This document shows positions 1-8,730 of a stretch of DNA of 64,000 bases, piece by piece. Position numbers and translations under genes: made by a program. Position 1 is the stretch's first letter, and every line of letters begins with the position of its first letter. The DNA is from Microcoleus sp. FACHB-61. Lineage in GTDB: Bacteria; Cyanobacteriota; Cyanobacteriia; Cyanobacteriales; Microcoleaceae. Location: positions 1 to 64,000 of the forward strand of contig JACJNY010000079.1 of the NCBI GenBank assembly GCA_014695295.1, read 5' to 3'. The notes under the pieces were generated by a model, which had not been told where the DNA came from, ran no database searches, and was given only the letters and a program-made list of their open reading frames with translations.

Positions 1-363
1 GTTTTCAAAATTAGCTGTTTAATCTCCTCCTTCTTGAGTTGTTGAGCAACAGCTTGCCTGATCTTAAAAGGCAGCTACTTTTAGCTGAACTCATTTTTTA
101 GTCTAAACTACAGTAATAACTAAAAGCTAACAACAGTATATTGCGCGTCAAACCATTTTTTGCTAGGTCTTGTGCACGGGCGTTCAGAAACCTGGTTTTT
201 TACGAAAATACTGCGTTGTGACCCGCAGATTCGGTAAAAAACCAGGTTTCTCTGTCGGAGTGCGTAAGTCCCGATCGTGTTCTTTGAGTAAAGGTGAGAT
301 ATTCGGTGAAAGGACAAAGCAGTGCTGTGTTTCTACAGCAGGCAATTGAGAATCGACAAATAT
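1..363. other. Intergenic region at window start
   Basis: I see no gene here. Short open frames lack a convincing start and look like chance. The stretch holds an 18-bp perfect inverted repeat (186-251, listed separately) and, near 262-272, a GTGCGTAAGTCC sequence that resembles the inverse of the AGGACTTACGC repeats found at 21.6 and 23.8 kb. It lies downstream of the PD40/RTX gene. Confidence 0.6.
186..251. repeat. Inverted repeat with 18-bp perfect arms
   Basis: The left arm (186-203) reads AGAAACCTGGTTTTTTAC and the right arm (234-251) is its exact reverse complement, with a 30-nt spacer. Similar but imperfect AGAAACC...TTTTTT sequences paired with GGTTT appear near 59162-59235 and 61710-61775, so this is probably a small dispersed palindromic repeat family rather than a gene-specific terminator. 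Confidence 0.7.
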
Positions 364-2055
364 TTAAACAGAGACGAAATCTTCAGGGCCGATGAGATTG
401 GGAGCAACGGCTGTCAAAGAAGCTAAAACTTCACCGCTGCTGGCTACTCTAATTAATGTGCCGTTACTTCCAGAGGAAATTGATAGTTGTCCGAAGGTCA
501 AGCCGTTGATTAATTGCACTGTATCTTGACCGTTAGCGAAATCAGAGATGGTATCAATTCCCAATCCCGTACCTAAAACAAATACATCGTTGCCCGCGCC
601 GCCGACTAGAATATCGTTTCCCAAACCGCCGTTGAGGGTGTCAAAACCTTTGCCGCCAGACAGGTTGTCGCTGCCACCACCCCCGACAAGGATATCGCTG
701 CCTTGTCTGCCGGTGAGTGCGTCATCGCCGTCTAAACCGCTGATATTATCGCTGCCGGGAGTGCCGGTCAGGTTGTCGTTGCCGGGAGTGCCGTTGATGC
801 TACTTGGAGAGTTATTGATGCCACCTGGAGTGTTGGTTAAGTCAGCAACAAAGATGTCCTCGCTATTGTTAGTGTCCCCCGGCACGAGGTTGGAGGCATC
901 AGATGAAAACGCCACAAACCCCCCGTCGCCGAAGATGGAGGCAATACCGAAGGAATTATTGTTCCCCTGATTCCCTTCCCCTGAAACAGACACGCGAGTA
1001 GTGGTATTGGTTGACAAGTTGCGCACGAAGATGTCGCGGCTATTGTTAGTGTCTCCCGGCACGAGGTTGGAGGCATCAGAAGTAAACGCCACAAACCGCC
1101 CGTCACCGGAGATGGAGGCAAGGTTCCAGGAATTGTTGTTCGCCTGATTGCCTGCTGAGTCAACAGACACGCGGGTGGTGGTATTGGTTGACAAGTCGCG
1201 CACGAAGAAGTCGCGGCTATTGTTAGTGTCGCCTGGCACGAGGTTGAAGGCATCAGATAGAAAAGCGACAAACCGCCCGTCGGCGGAGATGGAGGCGAGC
1301 GCGGAAATGCCCCTCGCCTGATTGCCTGCTGAGTCAACAGAGACGCGGGTGGTGGTATTGGCGATCGTGTCGCGCACGAAGACATCAATGTTATTGTTAG
1401 TGTCCCCCGGCACGAGGTTGGAGGCCTCAGATTGAAACGCCACAAACCTCCCGTTAGCGGAGATGGAGGGAATAAAGGAGCGACCGTTCCCCGAATTGCC
1501 TGCTGAGTCAACAGAGACGCGGGTGGTGGTATTGGTTAATAAGTCGCGCACGAAGATGTCTTCGTTATCGTTAGTGTCCCCCGGCACGAGGTTGGAGGCC
1601 TGAGATTGAAACGCCACAAACCTCCCGTTGGCGGAGATGGAGGGGACGTAGGAAACGTCGTTCGCCTGATTGCCTGCTGAGTCAACAGAGACGCGGGTGG
1701 TGGTATTGGCGATCGTGTCGCGCACGAAGACATCAATGTTATTGTTAGTGTCCCCCGGCACGAGGTTGGTGGCATCAGAAGTAAACGCCACAAACCTTCC
1801 GTCAGCAGAGATGGAGGGGTCGTAGGATATCTCGTTCCCCGAATTGCCTGCTGAGTCAACAGAGACGCGGGTGGTGGTGTTGGTTAATAAGTCGCGGACG
1901 AAGACATCCAAGTTATTGTTAGTATCCCCCGGTACGAGGTTGGAAGCATCAGAAGTAAACGCCACAAACCTCCCGTTGGCTGAGATGGAGGGAAAAAGGG
2001 AGCGACCGATCGCCTGATTGCCTGCTGAGTCTACAGAGACACGAGTAATAGTCAT
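364..2055 (-). CDS. PD40 (TolB/WD40-like) repeat protein with RTX calcium-binding C-terminus
   Basis: 563 residues. Residues 1 to about 410 are seven tandem 57-residue units, each with a SISANGRFVAF-like core and an NLVPGDTNN..D.FVRD segment. This is the PD40/TolB-like beta-propeller signature. Residues of about 430-500 carry GGxGxD-type hemolysin nonapeptides (GNDILVGGAGNDVF), followed by a conserved C-terminal block. There is no N-terminal signal peptide; in the RTX family this fits type I secretion, with the repeats folding on extracellular calcium. The ATG at 2055 follows GAGGACTT and the same start context is found in the paralogue at 27019. The units are nearly identical at DNA level, so recent internal duplication or gene conversion is likely. 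The extracellular function is unknown. Confidence 0.9.
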   Translation of the reverse strand: MTITRVSVDSAGNQAIGRSLFPSISANGRFVAFTSDASNLVPGDTNNNLDVFVRDLLTNTTTRVSVDSAGNSGNEISYDPSISADGRFVAFTSDATNLVPGDTNNNIDVFVRDTIANTTTRVSVDSAGNQANDVSYVPSISANGRFVAFQSQASNLVPGDTNDNEDIFVRDLLTNTTTRVSVDSAGNSGNGRSFIPSISANGRFVAFQSEASNLVPGDTNNNIDVFVRDTIANTTTRVSVDSAGNQARGISALASISADGRFVAFLSDAFNLVPGDTNNSRDFFVRDLSTNTTTRVSVDSAGNQANNNSWNLASISGDGRFVAFTSDASNLVPGDTNNSRDIFVRNLSTNTTTRVSVSGEGNQGNNNSFGIASIFGDGGFVAFSSDASNLVPGDTNNSEDIFVADLTNTPGGINNSPSSINGTPGNDNLTGTPGSDNISGLDGDDALTGRQGSDILVGGGGSDNLSGGKGFDTLNGGLGNDILVGGAGNDVFVLGTGLGIDTISDFANGQDTVQLINGLTFGQLSISSGSNGTLIRVASSGEVLASLTAVAPNLIGPEDFVSV

Positions 2056-2196
2056 AAGTCCTCACACTAAAATTGCAAATTTGGTAAATTGACGAGTGTT
2101 CGATCGCCCGAAGCTTCTGACAAAACAGATTCGCGCGGTTGTAGGGCGATCGACTAATGTTTCTGAATAGACTTCTCCAAAAATTATATTATTGTG

Positions 2197-2217
2197 GAAC
2201 AGGCATCCTGCCTGTTC
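2197..2217. terminator. Perfect 9-bp stem-loop between exoprotein genes
   Basis: GAACAGGCA-TCC-TGCCTGTTC is a perfect 9-bp hairpin lying downstream of the subtilase and upstream of the PD40/RTX gene, both on the minus strand. It belongs to the same family as the hairpin at 56148-56166, with a covarying base pair. There is no clear U-tract, so it may be a repeat element rather than a true terminator. Confidence 0.5.
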
Positions 2218-2263
2218 AAGACTTGCATTTCTGAAGAGGTCTAATAGTTGCTGCCTATTTTTC

Positions 2264-3949
2264 CTAGGCTATTATCTCATTTGCGTTTGCTGTTGAAGTC
2301 AAAATTTCCTCCACTTGAGCCGGAGTTAGATTCGGATTTGCATTCAAAACTAAAGCCGCTACACCCGCTACGTGAGGGGCTGCCATTGACGTGCCGGTTT
2401 TCTTGTTGTAGGTGTTATAAGGAGTTGTAGAAACAACATCTACTCCCGGTGCAACTATGTAATCCAAAGGTTTAGAACCTGCACGGTTAGAGAAGTCAGC
2501 CATCTTGCTATTTCTATCTATTCCTCCGACAGCAATTCCGAAGCGATCGGCATTTCTAGCTGGATAATCTGGTTGGCTGGAATAATCATTTCCTGCTGAC
2601 ATGACGACAACAGAGCCTTTGCTATTTGCATACTGAACTGCGTCCTCAATTACCTTGGAAGATAACCGATAATCGCCCAAGCTGATGTTAATTACATTGG
2701 CTCCATTATTAGCAGCATAGCGAATTCCTTCTGCAATACTATTGATGTTCGAGTTATACCGGTCCGACACCTTGACAGGCATAATCTTGGCATTGGGGGC
2801 AACTCCTGTGATGTGAAAACCATTGCGTTCGGCCGCGATCGCGCCTGCTACGTGAGTCCCGTGACCGAGCCAATCCATTGGGTTGTTGTCGTTCAACGCA
2901 AAATCCCAACCCCGGATATCATCTACATATCCATTGCGATCGTCGTCAATTTGGTTATTGGGAATCTCATCCGCGTTTTGCCAAATATTGGCATCTAAAT
3001 CGAGATGGTTGTAGTCAACACCGCTATCCACGACAGCTACAACAATCCCATTTCCGGTAATTCCTCCCTGCCAAACTTCCGGCGCATTTACCATGTCTCT
3101 TGTCCAATCATTCCCGCCCAAATTAGGAACTTCGGGGAACTTAACTGGACTGTTAAAAGTGCGGGCTACTGCTGCATTTGCATCCACTAAACCGTATCCG
3201 TAATTGCTGCTAAAACCAGTAGCAGGTGTTGCAGTAAGATCGAGGTTGTAATTCTTATAGCCAGAGTAACTATAAACTCCGACATAGTAATTTCCGGGAG
3301 TCAGGTTGAAGAAATTTATCTCGCGGGATGTACTGACTAAGGTAGAAATTCTGTCAATAATTTCGTCAGGTTCTGCCCTACCGTTGCGGTTCTTATCTTC
3401 AATTAACTCGATGCCGACATTAGCACTCAAACCGTCGAGACGCAAGCTTAAATTACTATTGCTGCTGACAGTAAAACTGTAATAATCGTCAATATCACCA
3501 ACTCCGACAAAATCGCTTAAGTTGACGCTGCTGTTATCAACTACACCTATATTGCGTGCAGTGGCTAAGGAGTTGCCTGGGTCTGATAAATTCAACTGAT
3601 TAGCCCTTCTCGTTCCTGTTAGCGGATCTGTGCCGGCAGTCATGGCATCTGACTTCGGTTGTTGTTGGGCCAACGATGTACTGCTAGCGGCTCGATCGTT
3701 GGCTGAGTAACTGAGGATATCGCTGCTTTGGGATACTAGAAAATCTGCTATTTGTCCTTGTTCGCCGATCGCGATCGCTTTCAAGTTAGCCGTGTTAAAG
3801 CCGTGGGTTGGGATGCTACCATTAAATTGACTGGATGCAGTGAAAAAGTTAAGCTGACCGCTGTTACCAAAGGTTGTTAATGCTGCTGTGAGCTGCTGTT
3901 CGCGATCGCTTGCAAGTATACCCAGCGTACTTTCCATAAATTTGCTCAT
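2264..3949 (-). CDS. Subtilisin-family (S8) serine protease with pre-peptidase domain
   Basis: 561 residues. The catalytic triad is visible: Asp308 (VVDSG), His363 (GHGTHVAG) and Ser521 (GTSMAAPHVAG), with oxyanion Asn454 (SAGND). Residues of about 122-240 look like a bacterial pre-peptidase C-terminal (PPC) domain, here placed before the catalytic domain. A GYGLVDANAAV element at about 250-262 precedes the protease, as in cyanobacterial calcium-dependent subtilases of the PrcA type. The N-terminal 100 residues are unrecognised and no classical signal peptide is seen, so the export route is unclear. Residues 334-344 (DDDRNGYVDD) are an acidic, possibly Ca-binding insert. The upstream region carries three 23-bp-spaced repeats shared with the second PD40/RTX gene. 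Confidence 0.93.
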   Translation of the reverse strand: MSKFMESTLGILASDREQQLTAALTTFGNSGQLNFFTASSQFNGSIPTHGFNTANLKAIAIGEQGQIADFLVSQSSDILSYSANDRAASSTSLAQQQPKSDAMTAGTDPLTGTRRANQLNLSDPGNSLATARNIGVVDNSSVNLSDFVGVGDIDDYYSFTVSSNSNLSLRLDGLSANVGIELIEDKNRNGRAEPDEIIDRISTLVSTSREINFFNLTPGNYYVGVYSYSGYKNYNLDLTATPATGFSSNYGYGLVDANAAVARTFNSPVKFPEVPNLGGNDWTRDMVNAPEVWQGGITGNGIVVAVVDSGVDYNHLDLDANIWQNADEIPNNQIDDDRNGYVDDIRGWDFALNDNNPMDWLGHGTHVAGAIAAERNGFHITGVAPNAKIMPVKVSDRYNSNINSIAEGIRYAANNGANVINISLGDYRLSSKVIEDAVQYANSKGSVVVMSAGNDYSSQPDYPARNADRFGIAVGGIDRNSKMADFSNRAGSKPLDYIVAPGVDVVSTTPYNTYNKKTGTSMAAPHVAGVAALVLNANPNLTPAQVEEILTSTANANEIIA

Positions 3950-4281
3950 GATAATTTGAGATTCCCTTGGGGTTTTGGGAAAAAATACTTGATTTAAATG
4001 TATTAATTAACATCATACCAGAGCCGAACTTCCAAGTCAATTCATAAATTCATTGCTTAACTTCATAAAAGTCATAACCCTAAGTTCATAAAAGTCATAA
4101 CCCTAATTTCATAAAAGTCATATATGTATGGAATCATGAGGAACTTAAGTAGGTAATCGAAAAAAAAATAATATTTTGTGGGAAGTTGTAGGGGGGGTTG
4201 AGCTGAGGAGCTATACTAGGAAAAACTTTACTGTTGCACTCACGCGCCCTCCCCACGTTATGTTTATGTGTACCCACTTAC
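3950..4281. other. Intergenic region between subtilase and aspartoacylase
   Basis: No gene is supported. The subtilase-proximal part is the 5' leader and promoter region of the subtilase and contains the repeat array listed next. The distal part (about 4150-4280) is A/T- and G-rich with no recognisable element, and is the 3' flank of the aspartoacylase gene. Confidence 0.6.
4034..4121 (-). promoter_or_regulatory. Array of 23-bp-spaced direct repeats upstream of the subtilase
   Basis: Read on the minus strand, ATGACTTTTATGAA occurs at 4108-4121, 4085-4098 and 4062-4075, each exactly 23 bp apart, with a degenerate copy at about 4041-4054 and a TATGAATTGACTT segment at 4034-4046. The array ends about 110 bp upstream of the subtilase ATG. 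The same 14-mer with the same 23-bp period and the same orientation lies 80-117 bp upstream of the PD40/RTX gene at 27019. A period of about two helical turns suggests cooperative binding of a regulator; this is inference. Confidence 0.7.
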
Positions 4282-5178
4282 TTATGCAGTTTCAAGCTGA
4301 AGCTGTTGTTTTTTCGTCAAGACCATTGCGATCCCTTTTTCGTAATAGGCTGCTTCGTTAATGAATACAGGGAAAACAGTAGATTCTCCTTTATAGGGGA
4401 GCGATTCTCCCGTAAATGTGAGAAACATGGGTTCACCGGGATGTAAGGGTTCATAGTCTTTGAACTGAAGTTGGGGATGGATCGCGGCTTGCAGTTCACC
4501 TACTGAATTTCTGGGATAGTCTACTGAGCCGATCGCCTGATATACAGTTAAATGTGATGGTGCAGGAAGCCGTTTTCCCCGATTTTGTGCATCGAGATAA
4601 TCCAGAATGGCGTGAACCAGCATTTCCGTTTGCTGAAGCTGACGGGCATTGACGACTCCCTGGGCGATCGGCCCAACTTCTATGGTGCAACCCAAAGCAG
4701 AGAGCGATCGCAGCATTGGGGCATCCTGGCCAGAATGCTCTCCGAAACAAACTCGCACTGAGGGCTCGATCTCACTCAAATAGGCTAATAATTGCAAATT
4801 GAATGGATGTTTGCTAGATGGTAAAATTGTCAGCCCCATGTTAGCCGTTGTGCTGTGGAGGTCGATGATGAAATCAGCTCCATGTTGGTCTTTAGGAGAT
4901 AGTTGGGCGGAGATTTCCTTAGCACGTCTGTCCTCGTAACCGCTCAAATCTGGGTTAGACAAATCTTCCTCGGCAAAGCAACGGTTCAAATCGCGATCGA
5001 CATAACGCCGATTTGACTTTACTGCTTGAGGATTAGCTAATAGAGTAACCACCTCAAAGCTCGATCGTTTCAGTAAGTCTGGGAATTTTTGAAACTTGTT
5101 AATCAGATAAACCCCAGTCAACTCGTTTCCGTGGGTTCCTCCCACAACTGCAACTCGTCGAATTACGTGCGAAATCAT
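4282..5178 (-). CDS. Aspartoacylase / succinylglutamate desuccinylase family zinc hydrolase
   Basis: 298 residues, the usual length for the family. Zinc ligands are visible: His16 and Glu19 in GGTHGNE, and His108 in DLHSTTANMG. Substrate-site residues lie in RRYVDRDLNR (57-66), and the catalytic Glu is probably Glu167 in CTIEVGP. Members of this family deacylate N-acyl-amino acids such as N-acetylaspartate in the cytoplasm; the real substrate in cyanobacteria is not known. The gene is divergent from the LysR regulator at 5435, which probably controls it through the palindrome at 5295-5309. Confidence 0.9.
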   Translation of the reverse strand: MISHVIRRVAVVGGTHGNELTGVYLINKFQKFPDLLKRSSFEVVTLLANPQAVKSNRRYVDRDLNRCFAEEDLSNPDLSGYEDRRAKEISAQLSPKDQHGADFIIDLHSTTANMGLTILPSSKHPFNLQLLAYLSEIEPSVRVCFGEHSGQDAPMLRSLSALGCTIEVGPIAQGVVNARQLQQTEMLVHAILDYLDAQNRGKRLPAPSHLTVYQAIGSVDYPRNSVGELQAAIHPQLQFKDYEPLHPGEPMFLTFTGESLPYKGESTVFPVFINEAAYYEKGIAMVLTKKQQLQLETA

Positions 5179-5294
5179 GAATAATCCTCATTAAGCAATA
5201 CTTAAATGGGTAGTGGGTACCCAAATCAATAACTATTAATTTCAAGATAAAGAAGTTATTGCTGTATGTCAAATACTTTTTTTTATATAAGAAT

Positions 5295-5309
5295 ATACTT
5301 AAAAAGTAT
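5295..5309. promoter_or_regulatory. LysR-type operator candidate (ATAC-N7-GTAT)
   Basis: ATACTTAAAAAGTAT is a perfect ATAC-N7-GTAT dyad and fits the T-N11-A LTTR box. It lies in the middle of the 256-bp divergent region between the aspartoacylase start (5178) and the lysR start (5435). A second palindrome, TGGGTACCCA, lies closer to the aspartoacylase gene (about 5214-5223). Confidence 0.6.
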
Positions 5310-5434
5310 AGTATTAAATACCAGTTATAAAAGAGAATGTAACTGTAGGCAAGCTCCAAACCATGATAGTAATAATTCATTCTCAATCCTTCAATTCTAA
5401 AATCTAAAATGTAAAATATAAAATGGTATAAACT

Positions 5435-6340
5435 ATGGAACTTCGACATCTCCGTTACTTCATTGCAGTGGCAGACGAACTGAGCTTTACCAACGCGGCA
5501 AAGCGATTGCACATTTCCCAACCACCCCTAAGCAACCAAATTCAAGCTTTAGAGGCTGAATTGGGCGTGAAGCTATTCGATCGCAAAACTAACCCGATTC
5601 AGCTAACCCCAGCAGGACAGGCGTTTTTAGAAGAATCTCGTGCAACTCTGGCACAGTTAGAACAAGCGGTAAATAAAACACAGCGCATTCATCAGGGTGA
5701 ATTGGGCTATTTGACGGTGGGTTTTACCAGTTCGATCTCTAATGGTGTCTTTCCAGAGATTCTGCGAACTTTTCGACAGCGGTATCCAGAGGTACAACTG
5801 ATTTTGCAGGAAGAACATAGTGCTTTCCTAATTCAGAGGTTGCGCGATCGCCAGACTGATATCGTTTTTTTCTATCTCTACCACGAAATTGCTGAAGCCA
5901 ATGATTTAGAAACCATGTCTCTTACGCAAGAACCACTTGTCGTGGTTTTACCCAAAAACCATCCGCTTACAGCCCAATCCAAAATTTCGCTTTCCGACCT
6001 AAAGGATCAAGAATTTGTAATGCCCCTTCATCAGGTTGTGTCTGGCTTATCTGAGGAAATTTACCATCTATGTTCGCAAGCAGGATTTATCCCTAAAGTT
6101 GCTCAAACAGCCGTCTTTATGGTCACAATTTTGGGATTAGTCGCGGGTGAAAATGGTATCAGCATTCTGCCCTCTCACGTACAGAATCTTAAACGCGAAG
6201 GAGTGGTCTATCGTCCGATTCAGGAACAAACGACAACCACTCAATTAACCGCTGTTTGGCGGCATAATCATTCGTCCACCATTTTGCAGCAATTCCTCGA
6301 TATCATTAAAACCCTCTCAATCTATAGCAACCCTAAATGA
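5435..6340 (+). CDS. LysR-family transcriptional regulator
   Basis: 301 residues, standard LTTR length. The N-terminal winged helix-turn-helix is unmistakable (MELRHLRYFIAVADELSF, then AAKRLHISQPPLSNQI and LGVKLFDR, residues 1-55). It is followed by a linker helix and a periplasmic-binding-protein-like effector domain from about residue 88. It is divergently transcribed from the aspartoacylase gene, the classical LTTR arrangement, so autoregulation and control of the neighbour are likely. A decayed insertion sequence starts 23 bp after its stop codon. Confidence 0.93.
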   Translation: MELRHLRYFIAVADELSFTNAAKRLHISQPPLSNQIQALEAELGVKLFDRKTNPIQLTPAGQAFLEESRATLAQLEQAVNKTQRIHQGELGYLTVGFTSSISNGVFPEILRTFRQRYPEVQLILQEEHSAFLIQRLRDRQTDIVFFYLYHEIAEANDLETMSLTQEPLVVVLPKNHPLTAQSKISLSDLKDQEFVMPLHQVVSGLSEEIYHLCSQAGFIPKVAQTAVFMVTILGLVAGENGISILPSHVQNLKREGVVYRPIQEQTTTTQLTAVWRHNHSSTILQQFLDIIKTLSIYSNPK

Positions 6341-6363
6341 GTTGTGAGAAACAGGCATAAATA

Positions 6364-8022
6364 GGGTTTGCTGAATAACGAGAAAAAAGTGACGCTAATT
6401 GGGTTTGTGAGCGCTACTTGGGTGGTAAGCGTGCCAGAAAAACTGCTAAAATCGCTCAAAACCCGTGCATCCCCCTTGGTGATCGTGTACCGAAAAGTGG
6501 AACAAGCCCCAAGCCCAGCAGAAGACTTTGACCTCCCCTTCGCGGGAAAGTTGGCAGCAGATAACCGTTGGGTGCAACTAGCCCAGCTAATTCCGGGTGT
6601 CAGAATTTGAAGCAGAATATGCTCAAAACTTCGAAACAGAAGTCGGTTCCCCAGCTACATCGTTTCGGCTGGCGTTAGGGTCATTAATCATTAAAGAAAA
6701 GCTGGGAATTAGCGAGCGCGAGAAACCGTCGAGCAAATCCGAGAGAACCCTTACCTGCAATACTTTATTGGTCAGTTATCTTACAGCAATGAAGTGCCAT
6801 TTGATCCGTCTTTATTAGTTCACTTCCGGCAAAGAATCAGCGCCGAACTCGTTAACAAAGTCAATCGAGAAGATTGCGAGAAATCGGCAGAACCGACGGC
6901 GAAAAAAAAATCCATCAGCAGAAACTGAGCCACCGAAAAATCAAGGAAAATTAATCCTAGATGCCACCTGTGCCCCAGCCGATATTAGTTATCCGATCGA
7001 CTTAAAACTCTTAAATCAAGCCAGACAACACACGGAAAAAATTATAGATGTCCTCTATGAGCCACGGAAAGAGTAAATTATTAAAAAACCCAGAATTTAC
7101 CGTCAGATTGCTCGAAAAGACTATTTAAAAGTCGCTAAACAACGACGGTATTCCCGGAAACAGAAAAGAAAAGCGATAAAAAAACAACTCCAGTATCTCA
7201 AAAGGAACCTATCTCATATCGCACAGCTAATCGAGTCAGGAGCGATTCTAGAAAGCCTCAGTAAACAGCAATATAAGATGTTGCTCGTGGTGTCCGAAGT
7301 CTATCGGCAACAGTTGGAGTTATTTAAAAAGAATAAACAAAGTATTGAAGACCGAATTCTAAGTTTAAGTCAACCCCAGATTCGTCTCATCGTCAGGGGA
7401 AAAGCCGGACTACCCGTAGAGTTTGGCGCAAAACTCTCAGCGAGCAGCTTTGAGGGATATGTATTTTTAGACCGGATCAGTTGCGAGAACTTTAACGAAT
7501 CAGGAGACTTCAAGGCTCAAGTAGAAGCCTATCGCAGCTTCACCGGCTCTTATCCAGAATCTGTTTATGTCGATCGCATTTATCGGACGAGACAGAACCG
7601 AGCTTGGTGTAAAGAAAGAGGGATTAGAATCAGTGGCCCTCCAAAAGGCAAGACCGCCAGCAAATGTCAGTCCAGAAAAAAAGAAGCAAGCATGCTTAAG
7701 ATGAGAGGATTCGCAGTTCGATTGAAGGAAAGTTCGGTCAAGGAAAGCGAAGATTTAGCCTCGCTCTCGTGATGGCTAAACTTCCCAATACTTCTCGAAC
7801 TGCCATTGCTATTACTTTTTTAGTCATGAATCTTTCTACCGGACTCAAAAGGTTTTTGTGTGTGTTTTTGTGTCTATTTGCGAAAACAACACTTGTTTCC
7901 GGGCTAGTCATTATCAAAAACTATAACTCGACTTACGAGAGCAAAAAAAAACTTATTCGATCGTCGGCTTGAATCAATCATCAATCCTTCTTTGGGTCTT
8001 CCATTATTTATTCAGCAAACCC
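6364..8022 (+). mobile_element. Degenerate IS5/IS1182-like insertion sequence with terminal inverted repeats
   Basis: The ends are perfect inverted repeats: GGGTTTGCTGAATAA at 6364-6378 and its reverse complement at 8008-8022. They are flanked by a TA dinucleotide on both sides (6362-6363 and 8023-8024), consistent with a 2-bp TA target duplication. The 1.66-kb interior encodes a broken transposase of the DUF772-containing IS5/IS1182 type. The clean ends but frameshifted interior point to an old, immobile copy. It sits directly after lysR and abuts the 3' end of the membrane-protein gene at 8022. Confidence 0.85.
6411..7970 (+). pseudogene. Broken DUF772/DDE transposase of the IS5/IS1182 type
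   Basis: The transposase is readable only by switching frames. The N-terminal segment ends at about 6600. Next comes EFEAEYAQNFETEVG (from about 6603), then after a shift near 6725 VEQIRENPYLQYFIG and FDPSLLVHFRQRIS (DUF772). LILDATCAPADISYP near 6950 carries the first Asp. An in-frame stop lies near 7076. VYVDRIYRTRQNRAWCKERG near 7570 carries the second Asp, and SIEGKFGQGKRRFSL near 7720, in another frame, carries the Glu. The last segment contains a hydrophobic tail (AIAITFLVMNLST). At least three frameshifts and stop codons make it nonfunctional. Confidence 0.85.
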
Positions 8023-8666
8023 TAATTAAACTTACTTAATGCTGGATTTGATGTCTTGTTGTAAAAATCGAGCGATCGCAGTATTAAACCCTTACAAACA
8101 AACCAAAAATAAAGGGCAATATTCACCCCACTTAACAACTTGGGGATACCCTCAAGCAAGCTGGAAATTGCCTCATCTTTCAAGCGCAATGCTTCCGCAA
8201 AAAATGCCAAAAATAATAAACCAACGCCACTGACTAACAAAAAGTATGGCGTTGATTTTATCTGCCTCCTAAAAGTTAATCCATAAACTGCCGCAGCAAC
8301 AGCGTAGATAATAACTATTGTAACTTTAGGAAAGCCAGCGCGTCCGAGGTGAACGTGGGTGCGGAAAACTTCATTGAACAGGAAAAATCCCGTAACTAGG
8401 GCTGAACCTAAAATAAACTGATTTTCAGGACGATTCGGTTGAGTAGTTCTTAGCAAACCAAAGCTAAAAACGCACACCATTACACACAAATAAAACAACA
8501 TTTGGAACATCAGAAAAAAGAAACCCGCCCCCGGATATGTCGCAAGACAAGGCGGAAAAAATAACCATTTTACGGAAGAATTAAACCCATTTAGGGCCAA
8601 ACTTACCACCCCTACCAGCAAGACAGCTAAAGTATTGAGCCAAAAAACAATCCTATAATTTGCCAT
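8022..8666 (-). CDS. Multi-spanning membrane protein of unknown function
   Basis: 214 residues with about six hydrophobic helices (residues about 8-27, 45-70, 85-100, 112-130, 138-158 and 180-195). I recognise no family. The stop codon TAG is made of the duplicated TA target of the neighbouring IS plus the first base of the IS, so the native C-terminus may have been longer or differently ended. The start at 8666 is the only good ATG; the Shine-Dalgarno is weak. Upstream lies the Ser/Thr kinase gene on the same strand, about 65 bp away. Confidence 0.7.
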   Translation of the reverse strand: MANYRIVFWLNTLAVLLVGVVSLALNGFNSSVKWLFFPPCLATYPGAGFFFLMFQMLFYLCVMVCVFSFGLLRTTQPNRPENQFILGSALVTGFFLFNEVFRTHVHLGRAGFPKVTIVIIYAVAAAVYGLTFRRQIKSTPYFLLVSGVGLLFLAFFAEALRLKDEAISSLLEGIPKLLSGVNIALYFWFVCKGLILRSLDFYNKTSNPALSKFN

Positions 8667-8730
8667 AATCTAATTTGAGTGCCTCATGTATTCTCATCAT
8701 TGAGCGATCTCAGTTTTTTACTAAATTTAC

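Noticed and set aside
548-970. Pro/Ser-rich plus-strand frame within the PD40/RTX gene (also at 50553 and on the minus strand at 27960)
   Set aside because: It is the antisense shadow of Gly/Asp-rich RTX codons, and the same shadow appears at all RTX genes.
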